Shown here in pieces: positions 33,681 through 42,142 of a DNA stretch of 53,895 bases. Each line of letters starts with the position of its first letter. Within the stretch, counting starts at the first letter, position 1. A program made the translations under genes and the position numbers. The DNA is from Bacillota bacterium. GTDB taxonomy: Bacteria; Bacillota; Clostridia; Acetivibrionales; DTU013. Under the pieces are notes generated by a model. It searched no databases. It was not told where the DNA came from and saw only the letters and a list, made by a program, of their open reading frames with translations. The DNA lies in NCBI GenBank assembly GCA_023418915.1, contig JAEZYU010000010.1:1-53895 (forward strand), in the 5' to 3' direction.

Positions 33681-34802
33681 TTAACCGTCAATAAGCTGCA
33701 AGAATAACTCTTTATATTCCTCCTGCATTAGCTCATTCAGCATTTTTACCTGATGCTCATTAAGGTTATATTCAGCTATCATATCCCAGCAGGATTTAGA
33801 GGACACATTGATATATAGGATAGTTTCAGTTGTAGTAATCGTTTCTTCAATTACGTTGTTATCTTTATCAGTGGTGACTATGGTTTCTTCATTTTCAATG
33901 CTCTCAACCCGATGGTCAATATGGTTCATATCCCAGAATATACTCCTTAAAATGTTCTTCTTTACATTATCAATAGTTGCAACCTCCATGCTATTTTCCA
34001 CACTATCAGTAACCCTGACAGCGTAGACCACCAGAATGTTCTGCCAGTTGTTTACTGAGACATTTGCATTTCCTGACAGCACCAGTGTATCATGAGAATT
34101 CTGTTCTTTTATTCGTTCATACTCTGTTATAAATTCTTCATTAAGCTCACTGATAACCTCTGTCATAGTCATCGTATTCTGGTTGTAGCTTTCATTGGAT
34201 AAGAAGATTCCAAAAACTGAACTTAACAAAAAACCTGCAAGACAAATCACCAGAATAATAGCAATAGCAATCCAGCCTCCTACAGCAATCAAGGTTATCA
34301 GACCCTTAACAGCTGCTATGGTTACCTTTATAGTAATAGCAATTGCCTTAGCTGTAGCCTTTACTGAGAAAGCTACTGCTCTCGCTGCAGCCCGAGCATG
34401 CTGTACCGCTCTTTTAGATGCCTGTGCAGACTTCACTGCAGTTTTGACTGTTGTCTTTGCTGCTGTCCGTGAAGTTTTTTTAGTAGCTTTGGTAGTATAT
34501 TCAGCAGTTTTAACCGACTTCTTTGATGTTTTTATTGTTCTTTTAATAGCTTCTTTTACAGCTTTTCTACCGGTTTCAGCAGTCTTCTTTATGATATGAC
34601 CGACTTTTTGGACAACAGCTTCTGCTCCCTCATTGATTCTGTTGCCTGCATCATCCACATAGCTTGTATCATCGTTATGCTCAATTTTATTAGCCTGATC
34701 TTTAGTGCGGATATAGGAATTTTTCATTCTGCGGGACACATCTGATGTCTTGTCCAGCGCTTTAATATCCTTTATAACCGCCTTAGTCTTTATTTGCTTC
34801 AA
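33681..34802 (-). CDS. CD1108-family conjugation protein, C-terminally shortened
   Basis: A 373-residue protein of the Tn1549-type transfer module. Residues 1-160 are rich in Lys, Thr and Ala and start KQIKTKAVIKDIKALDK, as in the family. One membrane helix spans about 172-205, and a domain outside the membrane follows to the stop. In this family a NlpC/P60 peptidase domain normally follows, but here the frame ends at LFLQLIDG. The start is TTG 34802, eight bases after GGAGG; the upstream GTG lies inside the ribosome site. It would have opened the cell wall for the mating channel; without the peptidase domain this function is probably lost. Confidence 0.75.
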   Translation of the reverse strand: MKQIKTKAVIKDIKALDKTSDVSRRMKNSYIRTKDQANKIEHNDDTSYVDDAGNRINEGAEAVVQKVGHIIKKTAETGRKAVKEAIKRTIKTSKKSVKTAEYTTKATKKTSRTAAKTTVKTAVKSAQASKRAVQHARAAARAVAFSVKATAKAIAITIKVTIAAVKGLITLIAVGGWIAIAIILVICLAGFLLSSVFGIFLSNESYNQNTMTMTEVISELNEEFITEYERIKEQNSHDTLVLSGNANVSVNNWQNILVVYAVRVTDSVENSMEVATIDNVKKNILRSIFWDMNHIDHRVESIENEETIVTTDKDNNVIEETITTTETILYINVSSKSCWDMIAEYNLNEHQVKMLNELMQEEYKELFLQLIDG

Positions 34803-34836
34803 TACATGCACCTCCGTGGCCTGAAATAAATATTAT

Positions 34837-35244
34837 TTAACGTTCCTTTCCAATGGAAGTCGGCACAGGATGCTCCAGCTTCCTGTAGTACTGGGGATAC
34901 AGGAGGCGGATGGCTTCAAAGAAGTAGGGTGCAAAGCTACAGTCAAACAACCAGTACGGCGTAGAGCGGGTTTCGTTTTCTACCTCTGCCCAGCCGTTCC
35001 ATAGGTTAAATGCCAGACGGCACAAGCGGCGTGTGCTACCTGTCTGCCAAGCTGCTGAAAGTCCTTCCGGCTTAATACATCCATCTTTAAAGTCAAATAA
35101 TGTCCGAATATTTTTCCTTGTTTCGGAACTGATTCCCATAGTATAGAAAAACGCTTTGCAAAAGACGTCATTGTTGCGTGTAGCAGTCAGCATCTTTCGG
35201 TAGAAGGCTTTGTGTTCCTCACTTGCAAACTGCAAAGTTTCCAT
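34837..35244 (-). CDS. DUF6075-like ICE protein
   Basis: A 135-residue protein starting METLQFASEEHKAFYRKML; it contains FFYTMGISSETRKNIRTLFD and a C-terminal SFAPYFFEAIRLLYPQYYRK. The pattern fits a small family (DUF6075) found in conjugative elements of Firmicutes, with no known function. GGAGGAG precedes the ATG. Before the RIT insertion, its ribosome site lay directly behind the virB4 stop codon. Confidence 0.65.
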   Translation of the reverse strand: METLQFASEEHKAFYRKMLTATRNNDVFCKAFFYTMGISSETRKNIRTLFDFKDGCIKPEGLSAAWQTGSTRRLCRLAFNLWNGWAEVENETRSTPYWLFDCSFAPYFFEAIRLLYPQYYRKLEHPVPTSIGKER

Positions 35245-35276
35245 GATGATCTCCTCCTTTATATTTCCCTTTGTTC

Positions 35277-35280
35277 ATCC
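35277..35280. other. Left target-site duplication of the RIT element (ATCC)
   Basis: ATCC directly borders the left terminal repeat and recurs at 38791-38794 beyond the right one. Confidence 0.7.
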
Positions 35281-35371
35281 GGCTTGGTTAATTCGGGGAA
35301 ACCCGTTATTTGAGGAAACGCCGAGAAACCCCACAAATGAGGCTTCTCGGTTAATCTTCTCGAATAACAGG
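35281..35371. repeat. Left terminal inverted repeat of the RIT element
   Basis: Matches the reverse complement of 38700-38790 with four differences. It contains an internal stem at 35321-35350 (CCGAGAAACC... CTTCTCGG), imperfect here, and two CGAGAAG motifs, counting both strands. Confidence 0.92.
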
Positions 35372-35380
35372 GGCATGTGC

Positions 35381-36427
35381 CTACTGCAAAAATTCCGGTA
35401 ATGAACTTTGGATATTTGGCAGTATTTCCTCTTTTACCTCTTCTTTTGGGAACCATTTTTCATTCCACTCCTTCATATATTTGTCAACAGTCTGCTGGGT
35501 AATCTCCACGTATATCTGCGTTGACTGAATCGAGGTATGTCCGAGAATGTTCTTCACAACAGCAAGTGGGACACCGGCCTCGACCAGATGGGATGCGGTC
35601 GTGTGGCGCATGACATGCGGGGTATAACGACCGGCGCAAAATTTATCAGGATGGGCATCCTTAGCCATTTTCTCGTATTTTGCGAAGACCTCCTCAATGC
35701 AGGACACGGAAATATGCTCATTTCTCTGGCTTGAGAACACATGGCGGTTAGGCTGATTGCCAATTTTCCTGTAAGCGATGTATTTGTCCAATAATGCGGT
35801 GGCGTCGGCTGTTATCTTGACACGCCGTAGCTTATTCCCCTTGCCCAAGAGTGTCAGGATTGCATTGCCGTTTTTGTCATATGCAATATCCCTTATGGTG
35901 AGGTCGCAGATTTCCTGCGCTCTTGCGCCGCTGGCATACATGACAACCAGAAGGACGAGATCTCGCCATCCAATCTTGTCGGAAGTATCCGGCATAGACA
36001 AGAATATCTCCAGTTCCCCACGGGTAAACGCACATCGCTATTTCCCTTTTATGCGCCTGAAAGATTTTTTGTAAATTTTCTCTAAACTGCTTCTAAAGAC
36101 GTACCCGGCCTCTAAATTTCGGTTCGACGCATACTCGGCAAATGATGACAGGGCACCATGCCGTATCTTTGCTGTTGTCCTGCTGTTCTTCCGATCAATT
36201 ATCAGCCATTCGAAGAAGCTCGTGAGCATATCAAAATCTAGCATTTCGAAGGTGATGTGAGCGGTATCAATCTTTGCGGTATCATTCAGATAGTAAAATA
36301 GAAGTCTAAATGTGCACTTGTAAGATTTAATCGTGTTAGGACTGGCGTTCATGGAAATCGGGAGATAGTCCGTGAAAAACTTTCCAAGCAAAGAAAGAAA
36401 CTCAAGCTCTGCTTTATTCATCTTCAT
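35381..36427 (-). pseudogene. RIT recombinase C, interrupted by an in-frame amber codon
   Basis: Reading from ATG 36427, a tyrosine recombinase of 348 codons is interrupted by a TAG at 36040-36038 after the first 129 residues; the frame continues unchanged with RCAFTRGELEIF. Before the stop is the helical core-binding domain; after it is the catalytic domain with ARAQEICDL (Arg), HVMRHTTASHLVEAG (HxxR), LGHTSIQSTQIYVE (His, Tyr). No frameshift is needed, so a single substitution would restore it, and low-level read-through is possible. An internal ATG at 36001 could give a fragment of 206 residues. Confidence 0.85.
36038..36040 (-). other. Amber stop codon inside recombinase C
   Basis: GGGAAATAGCGATGT on the minus strand. 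CAG or AAG to TAG is the simplest origin. Confidence 0.8.
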
Positions 36428-37403
36428 ATGGCACCTCCACTGCGGGAATCAATCCGGCTGTAAAAGTCTCGAATGCTTCTAATGAATCGGGTACCTGTGC
36501 GCCGGAAAATCTCATGTACTTGTCTGTATCAAGCAAGCATTCATGGCCAAGGTAGGTCGGCAATAGCAGGTCGTTCATATCGACTGGGTGCCCCGCTACC
36601 TCCAATTGCTGCATAGACTTCAGCACGAAGACATGACGGTAGCAATGCAATGATGCTCCTCGCTCAAAGGGTGTCTTCTCCCTTTGGTCGATGTCAGCAA
36701 GCTTTAATAGTTCTGAAAACCAACGCTGCACCTGTCGCTTCGTAAGGTGAGAATCTGGCTTTCTGCCGGGGAAAAGATATGCCTCAGGGGACAGCATGAT
36801 TCCAAGCGCCAGGCAGTACCTCTCCACAATGGTTATCAAGGTATCGTGTACAGGGATACGCCTTTCTTTTGAGTTTTTTGTTTCGCGGAGAAAAATCGTA
36901 CGCGCGTTGAAGTCAATGTCTTTTCTTCTCAAAGCCATTGTCTCGCCGGTTCTGGTTCCGCATCCGTACAAGATACGAAGGATCATCGGGATCATTGCCG
37001 ACAGGTATGCGCAACACGTATTAGGCGCTTTTGATTCCAGATTGTCAGCATAATGGATGAGTAGCAGCAGTTCTTCATCCGAGTAGATGTAAGGAATATA
37101 ATCCGACTTCACCTTCGGGGCGTCCGGCAGGAATGAATGGCCTCCCATCCCATTGAGATACCTCACAAAGTTCCTGACGGAGAGCACTTTCAATTGCACC
37201 GTCTTGCTTTTTCCGCTGAGTGTCCGTGTCCATGTGAGAAGAATTTCCTCAGATAGATCCTTTTTGCGGTAATCCTGCTCAGCCAAGTGGCAATCCAATT
37301 TGGCCAATGTAACGGTGTCGTGCGCAAATGTCTGTGCGCTGACGTTGCTCCTGCGAAACTCCAGAAAAGCTGTCATCTCTTTTGCGAAAACACTATTAAA
37401 CAC
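36414..37403 (-). CDS. RIT tyrosine recombinase B
   Basis: A 329-residue recombinase. The N-terminal DNA-binding helices are followed by the catalytic residues: CGTRTGETMALRRKDI (Arg), LHCYRHVFVLKSM (HxxR), LGHECLLDTDKYM (His, Tyr nucleophile). The start is GTG 37403, which overlaps the end of the recombinase A gene and follows GAAGGGGGTG; the in-frame ATG upstream lies before that ribosome site. The gene overlaps recombinase C at its end. Confidence 0.9.
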   Translation of the reverse strand: MFNSVFAKEMTAFLEFRRSNVSAQTFAHDTVTLAKLDCHLAEQDYRKKDLSEEILLTWTRTLSGKSKTVQLKVLSVRNFVRYLNGMGGHSFLPDAPKVKSDYIPYIYSDEELLLLIHYADNLESKAPNTCCAYLSAMIPMILRILYGCGTRTGETMALRRKDIDFNARTIFLRETKNSKERRIPVHDTLITIVERYCLALGIMLSPEAYLFPGRKPDSHLTKRQVQRWFSELLKLADIDQREKTPFERGASLHCYRHVFVLKSMQQLEVAGHPVDMNDLLLPTYLGHECLLDTDKYMRFSGAQVPDSLEAFETFTAGLIPAVEVPYEDE

Positions 37404-38643
37404 GAGGGCACACCCCCTTCCCGGATAGAATGTTCGCAAACATCCCTGCTGGTTCCGGTACGGGAAGCGGGCAAAGCCTCATACTTTCTATGTCTATTCT
37501 CGCATAGTGCTTGAGCGCATACTTGGTACCATGCCCCAGAACTCTGCGAACGACTTCTGTAGAAACGCCATCGTTTATCATATTGCTGGCAACGGATGAC
37601 CTAAATACACGACCTCCGTGCCTTCTTTCTGCAACATCAATGGTTGCGCGCCCAAATTGATTCCAAATCATCGTATTTATTGCACGGTTATCAGTTGGCG
37701 CATAGGGCGGAGCAAGCGTAATGAAAATATTTGTGCAGGCTACGGTATTTGGCCGAACATTATTAATGTAGCGTTGTAATGCACATTTTATCTCAGGAAA
37801 CAATTCTCCTTCCCATGGGTCGTCCGTCTTCTGTTGTATGAAGTGCAGACGATTATTCTCGAAATCAACATTTTCAAAAGTCAGTGAGGCAACGTCGCAA
37901 GCACGGATTCCGTAGCGCGACATGAGCAGCGTGATTGCATAATTTCTGATTCCTGCTGAAGAATGCAGATCGAAAGAATCCTCGATGATGCTGATTTCTT
38001 CCGGCAAATAGACTGTAGGCTGAGGCATGGGATGACGGCGGAGCTGAATGAGGCCGGAATAATTCTGCTTTAGATAGTTGCTATCGGCAAGAAAACGCAA
38101 AAATGGGCCAACCCGTTCCCAGTATCTAATTGCCCCTAAAGCTAAAAATGCCGCCTGCACATGATCTCCTGTCATATCTCTGATTTCAGTGCAGCCCAGC
38201 TCCAACAGATTCTTCAAAAATCTGTTGCAAATCCAATTCTTGTAGTCAATCGTACTTTGTCGGTTTCCCTTTTCTGCACAATGAACAAGGTATTCTTGAA
38301 GGGGAGTCATAAGCGTATCGGGTAGCTCGAATCTCTTGGTCAAATCCGGCAATAGCGCATCCCTCCCATCAAGTCCTTGCAGCAGTCGATTAAACTTGCC
38401 CACGATGTTTTTGGCGCGAGAGATACGGGATGAGCATATGCGCAGGTCATTGACACAATAGGCAACAAACCGCTCGCCAATTTCAGGCGAGTAATCATCG
38501 AGACGATAAGTTTCCACATAATTTGACATTGAATGGAGGATAAATCTCATGTCTCTCATAGTGCTTTCGCTATATCGTTCTGCCTCGAGCAGTTCATATA
38601 GCCTTGTTGACAAAGTTTTAAACGAATTTGTATTGGCCTTCAT
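37396..38643 (-). CDS. RIT tyrosine recombinase A
   Basis: A 415-residue recombinase, first of the trio. Catalytic residues: RYGIRACDVASLTFENVDF (Arg), a variant GRVFRSSVASNMINDG in the HxxR position (the His is not obvious), LGHGTKYALKHYARI (His, Tyr). The start at 38643 follows AGGAGGTGTTGGT; the upstream in-frame ATG is rejected. The stop overlaps the GTG start of recombinase B. The three proteins probably act together on the terminal repeats. Confidence 0.9.
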   Translation of the reverse strand: MKANTNSFKTLSTRLYELLEAERYSESTMRDMRFILHSMSNYVETYRLDDYSPEIGERFVAYCVNDLRICSSRISRAKNIVGKFNRLLQGLDGRDALLPDLTKRFELPDTLMTPLQEYLVHCAEKGNRQSTIDYKNWICNRFLKNLLELGCTEIRDMTGDHVQAAFLALGAIRYWERVGPFLRFLADSNYLKQNYSGLIQLRRHPMPQPTVYLPEEISIIEDSFDLHSSAGIRNYAITLLMSRYGIRACDVASLTFENVDFENNRLHFIQQKTDDPWEGELFPEIKCALQRYINNVRPNTVACTNIFITLAPPYAPTDNRAINTMIWNQFGRATIDVAERRHGGRVFRSSVASNMINDGVSTEVVRRVLGHGTKYALKHYARIDIESMRLCPLPVPEPAGMFANILSGKGVCPRV

Positions 38644-38699
38644 ACCAACACCTCCTGTATTTTTTGTGCAACGCACAATTCAAGTATACAGGAGGTGTG

Positions 38700-38790
38700 C
38701 CTGTTATTCGAGAAGATTAACCGAGAAGCCCCATTTGCGGGGCTTCTCGGCGTTTCCTCAAATAACGGGTTTCCCCGAATTAACAAAGCC
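38700..38790. repeat. Right terminal inverted repeat of the RIT element
   Basis: Reverse complement of the left repeat with four mismatches. It contains a perfect 12-bp hairpin at 38721-38750 (CCGAGAAGCCCC/GGGGCTTCTCGG). It also provides the last ten codons and the stop of virB4. Confidence 0.92.
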
Positions 38791-41121
38791 ATCCGAGATC
38801 TCGGATGGTTTGGTGGTCATGAGGCGGTAAAGTTTTGTATTGCGAGGAAACTGATCTGTAAAGGGGACAAGGGAGCTTCCCACTTTAATAAGGCCATTAC
38901 CTGCGTCCACATTAGTGATATAGGAGAGCTGGAGGTCCGAAATATTCAGAAGTCTGGCAAGCTCCATGCGGTCGGTGCTGGCCTGGTTTAACATAATAAT
39001 GAATTCACTGTTTGCCAGCATGGTTCTGGCCTGATGGCTTTGCAAAAGGTCATCCACATTCTGAGTAATACCGGTACAAAAGGCACTGTATTTTCTCACA
39101 CGCTTCCAGAGTGTAAACAGGAAATTGGCACTGTACTCATGTTGGAAAAGCAAATATATTTCATCAATGATTATAAATGTATTTTTACCCTTTGCCCGGT
39201 TCTGTGTAATCCGATTCAAAATGCTGTCCAGGACCACCAGCATCCCGATGGGAAGGAGCTGCTTGCCAAGGTCAAGAATGTCATAGCAGATAAGACGACT
39301 GTTTACATCAACATTGGTTGCCTTGGCAAAGGTGTTGAGACTGCCGCTGGTAAACAGTTCAATAGCCAGAGCAATTTCCTTTGCTTCCGGTTCATCCTGT
39401 TTTAAAAGCTCCCCGTGAAAGTCTTGCAAAGTAGGAGGGTTATCCCGATAATTGCTTTGCATATAATTTCTGTAGACACTTGCAGTACATCGGTCTATGA
39501 GGGATTTTTGCTTTGCACCCAGGTTCTGACCGCCGATGAGCTGCTCACAAAGGGAAAGGACAAATTCAGATTTCAGAATTACTGGATTTGCACCATCGCC
39601 ATAATTCCTATTCATATCCATTGCGTTAATATGGTTTTCAGAGGTAGCAGAAATGTGTATAATCTCTCCGCCCATTGCCTTTACAAGTGATGAATACTCG
39701 CGTTCCGGGTCTATAAGGATGATATCATCCTCGCTTGATAAAATCTGATTCACGATTTCTCGCTTTGCAGTAAAGCTTTTACCTGAACCTGAAACTCCCA
39801 TGATAAAGGAATTACCGTTTAACAACTGTTTTCGGTTAGCAATAATCATATTCTTGGAAATAATATTCTGACCATAGTAAATGCCTCCTGTATGGGAGAT
39901 TTCCTGTGCTCGGAAGGGGATAAATACCGCTGTGCTTTCAGTGGTCAGTGTTCGGATTGCATTAATTCTCCGCAAGCCATAGGGTAGGACTGTATTCAAT
40001 CCGTCCATTTGCTGATATGTCAGGGTGGAGAGTTGGCAAAGATGTTTCCGAGCCGTGGTCATCAAAGTTTCAGTGTCACTGTCAAGTTGCTCCTTGCTGT
40101 CTGCAGTGTGCACCATTGTCAAGACAGCAAACATCATTCTCTGATCTCTTGTGGTAAGGTCATCGAGAAATTCCTTGCTTTCCTTACGCTGCAGCTCCAT
40201 GTCATAGGGAACCAGGGCAGAGAAGTTATTGCTCTGATTTTGCCGACGCTGCCAATTGGTGATATTGGTTTCTACACCCAATAAACGGCTTTCAACTTCA
40301 CGCACCGCTTCATCCGTTGGAATAGGTATGATATCAAGAGACAACATCATATTCGTATTTAAATCACACAGTTCTGATACCATGCTATCTTTTATGTAGC
40401 TTGCAAATTCTCTCAAAAACATAACCCGCCCATATTTTTTCCCCATCCGGAAATGGTCTTTCTCAAATTCAAAGGTGTCTGGACAGATATAGTCCTTAAA
40501 ATCATGACCTTTCTTCATGGTAGCCGACAGGTCTAAATTATAATCTGTTTCCTCACCGGTTCGGAAAAAGTCATGAAGCATTCTGATACGATCAACAGCA
40601 TCTAGCTCCACACACTTTGAACCCAGGCGAGCAAAGTGGGTAATAAGGTCAGTCCCAATACGGGAAAAGTAATTACGGGCTTCCTCAATGTTTTTCTTCA
40701 CTGCTGATACGGTAATATATTTGTCCTGTACCATACTGTTGGTTCCCATAGCTTTATCTAAAAGCATACGGTTATATTCCATGCGGTATTCATCCAGCCT
40801 GTCATCTTTATATGGAATAAGAATGGAGCTTTCAAAGACTGCTTTATTCAGCCTCCTATTATTAATGGTTATTTTGGTTATAGCACCGCTGTCAAAGGAA
40901 TTTAAAAGCTCAGAATATGAAAGAAACATAGCTTCCTTATCCTCCTTGGAAGCCACTGCATAATTAATGTCCTCAAAACGAAACAATTTGGAAAACTTGT
41001 TTCCCACCCGGAATATTCCGTCCGGCCATATGGTTCGGATTGGTATAACCTGCTGCACTCCTCTGGGTAAAACAAACTGTTCCTTGTCCTGCATCATGAT
41101 TTTTTTAAGAGTCTTAATCAT
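38758..41121 (-). CDS. VirB4-like conjugation ATPase (C-terminus altered by RIT)
   Basis: About 787-residue ATPase that drives assembly of the mating channel. Walker A is MGVSGSGKSFTA, Walker B is NTFIIIDEIYLLF, and EYSSLVKAMGGEIIHI and GITQNVDDLLQ are family blocks. ATG 41121 overlaps the stop of the PrgI gene (ATGATTAA); GGAGG lies 12 bases upstream. The native end SDEQREI was replaced by DGFVNSGKPVI through the RIT insertion, so only about five residues differ from the reconstructed protein. It is probably still active. Confidence 0.92.
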   Translation of the reverse strand: MIKTLKKIMMQDKEQFVLPRGVQQVIPIRTIWPDGIFRVGNKFSKLFRFEDINYAVASKEDKEAMFLSYSELLNSFDSGAITKITINNRRLNKAVFESSILIPYKDDRLDEYRMEYNRMLLDKAMGTNSMVQDKYITVSAVKKNIEEARNYFSRIGTDLITHFARLGSKCVELDAVDRIRMLHDFFRTGEETDYNLDLSATMKKGHDFKDYICPDTFEFEKDHFRMGKKYGRVMFLREFASYIKDSMVSELCDLNTNMMLSLDIIPIPTDEAVREVESRLLGVETNITNWQRRQNQSNNFSALVPYDMELQRKESKEFLDDLTTRDQRMMFAVLTMVHTADSKEQLDSDTETLMTTARKHLCQLSTLTYQQMDGLNTVLPYGLRRINAIRTLTTESTAVFIPFRAQEISHTGGIYYGQNIISKNMIIANRKQLLNGNSFIMGVSGSGKSFTAKREIVNQILSSEDDIILIDPEREYSSLVKAMGGEIIHISATSENHINAMDMNRNYGDGANPVILKSEFVLSLCEQLIGGQNLGAKQKSLIDRCTASVYRNYMQSNYRDNPPTLQDFHGELLKQDEPEAKEIALAIELFTSGSLNTFAKATNVDVNSRLICYDILDLGKQLLPIGMLVVLDSILNRITQNRAKGKNTFIIIDEIYLLFQHEYSANFLFTLWKRVRKYSAFCTGITQNVDDLLQSHQARTMLANSEFIIMLNQASTDRMELARLLNISDLQLSYITNVDAGNGLIKVGSSLVPFTDQFPRNTKLYRLMTTKPSEISDGFVNSGKPVI
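38791..38794. other. Right target-site duplication of the RIT element (ATCC)
   Basis: ATCC directly follows the right terminal repeat and equals 35277-35280. Confidence 0.7.
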
Positions 41122-41479
41122 GGCGTTTAAATTCCTCCTTTTCATGATTTTTAATTGTAGCTTTGAGTGCTTCATAATAAAAGTTGGTAGGATGAAAGGT
41201 CAGTCTTTTGGGCATCAAGAATTCAGATTTGATATATGCCCATAAAAACTGCTCCGCAGTCATGCCGTGATAATTGATAAAGCCCAGTGCTGCAAAGGGG
41301 GCTGCACCCACAATACACATCCAGCTAACTGTCTCGGTGCCAAAAAACCTTCGCAACCCAAAGTAGACAGCAATGGCAACACCAACGGCAAGGACAGAAA
41401 AAATGAACTGCCGCATGGACAGTCCAAAAAACAAGCTCTCAGTATAGTCCCGGATTTCCCGGTTTATCTTTACTTCCAT
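41114..41479 (-). CDS. PrgI family membrane protein
   Basis: A 121-residue protein with two adjacent hydrophobic segments (about 25-65), starting MEVKINREIRDYTESLFFGLS, typical of PrgI, the VirB3-like partner of VirB4. The start at 41479 follows GGAGGAATTACA. Its end overlaps the virB4 start. C-terminal KATIKNHEKEEFKRHD is cytoplasmic. Confidence 0.9.
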   Translation of the reverse strand: MEVKINREIRDYTESLFFGLSMRQFIFSVLAVGVAIAVYFGLRRFFGTETVSWMCIVGAAPFAALGFINYHGMTAEQFLWAYIKSEFLMPKRLTFHPTNFYYEALKATIKNHEKEEFKRHD

Positions 41480-41540
41480 TGTAATTCCTCCAAAAATAAA
41501 AAATAGCACCTCTTAATGAAGTGCTGCTGAGCTTATAGCT

Positions 41541-41729
41541 TTATCGACCTTGATGACTTTTTTTATGATTTTGCTTTTGTTTTTGTGCCTTAACTATCAA
41601 TTCGTCCACCTTACGGCTGTGTTCCATTATTGTGTCGTTTTGTGAAATGGGGTAGCTTTCTTCATACGCTTCACCGATAAGTCTGTTCAATATATCTTTT
41701 TCATTTTCAAGGTTATTTTTATTATCCAT
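41541..41729 (-). CDS. Spo0E-like small protein (possible aspartyl-phosphate phosphatase)
   Basis: A 62-residue protein of two helices: DILNRLIGEAYEESYP, and IMEHSRKVDELIVKAQK, which resembles the SQELDxLI motif of Spo0E-type phosphatases. These dephosphorylate Spo0A and delay sporulation. The signature is HSRKVDELI rather than SQELDKLI, so the assignment is tentative. AAGGAGG lies about 12 bases before the ATG. It points away from the XRE gene, with three operators between them. Confidence 0.5.
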   Translation of the reverse strand: MDNKNNLENEKDILNRLIGEAYEESYPISQNDTIMEHSRKVDELIVKAQKQKQNHKKSHQGR

Positions 41730-41780
41730 CTTTTTATGAATCCTCCTTCTGTTTAATTATAAGTAGAATAATCTCTGTTT

Positions 41781-41885
41781 TAACGGTTTACCGTTAGTAT
41801 AAGTCACCTGCATAAATATTTCAACGGTATTCCGTTAAACATATATCATATAAACTGATATCCTTTGATTAACGGAATTACGTTA
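41781..41885. promoter_or_regulatory. Three operator palindromes (TAACGGnnnnCCGTTA)
   Basis: TAACGGTTTACCGTTA (41781-41796) is perfect. CAACGGTATTCCGTTA (41822-41837) and TAACGGAATTACGTTA (41870-41885) have one mismatch each. Spacing is 41 and 48 bases, about four to five helical turns. They lie between the divergent Spo0E-like and XRE genes; the last touches the XRE ribosome site. Most likely bound by the XRE protein. Confidence 0.78.
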
Positions 41886-41898
41886 AGAGGTGATAGTG

Positions 41899-42141
41899 TT
41901 GAATATTTCACAAGCAGTAATAAAACGCATTGAAGAATTATGCAGAGAACGCAATCTTACAATAAACGCTCTCAGCAATGTTTCAGGAGTTACGCAATCC
42001 ACTGTAAATGACATCGTAAGCGGTACCACATATAATGCAGGGATTGCTACTATAAAAAAACTCTGTGACGGGTTTGGAATCAGTGTTCGTGATTTTTTTG
42101 ACTCCGATTTATTTGCCAATCTGGAGCAGGAGATTAAATAG
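41899..42141 (+). CDS. XRE-family transcriptional regulator
   Basis: An 80-residue Cro/CI-type helix-turn-helix protein: AVIKRIEELCRERNLTINALSNVSGVTQSTVNDI (in pieces, helices 1-3). The C-terminus GFGISVRDFFDSDLFANLEQEIK is typical of small XRE regulators. It reads against the conjugation genes. TTG 41899 (GAGGTG six bases upstream) is the likely start; GTG 41896 and GTG 41890 are alternatives. Probably represses itself and the leftward transfer genes through the three palindromes. Confidence 0.82.
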   Translation: MNISQAVIKRIEELCRERNLTINALSNVSGVTQSTVNDIVSGTTYNAGIATIKKLCDGFGISVRDFFDSDLFANLEQEIK

Positions 42142-42142
42142 C

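Larger units (their letters stand above)
35281..38790. mobile_element. Recombinase-in-trio (RIT) element, 3510 bp
   Basis: Three overlapping tyrosine recombinase genes lie on one strand between 91-bp terminal inverted repeats (35281-35371 and 38700-38790, four mismatches) with an ATCC duplication outside. This is the defining structure of RIT elements. Joining the flanks across one ATCC restores the end of virB4 (codons for SDEQREI and stop) immediately before the ribosome site of the DUF6075 gene. The insertion changes the virB4 end to DGFVNSGKPVI. Confidence 0.92.

Noticed and set aside
36796..38830. Plus-strand open frames across the RIT element
   Set aside because: Antisense to three well-supported recombinases, with no ribosome sites or recognisable domains.
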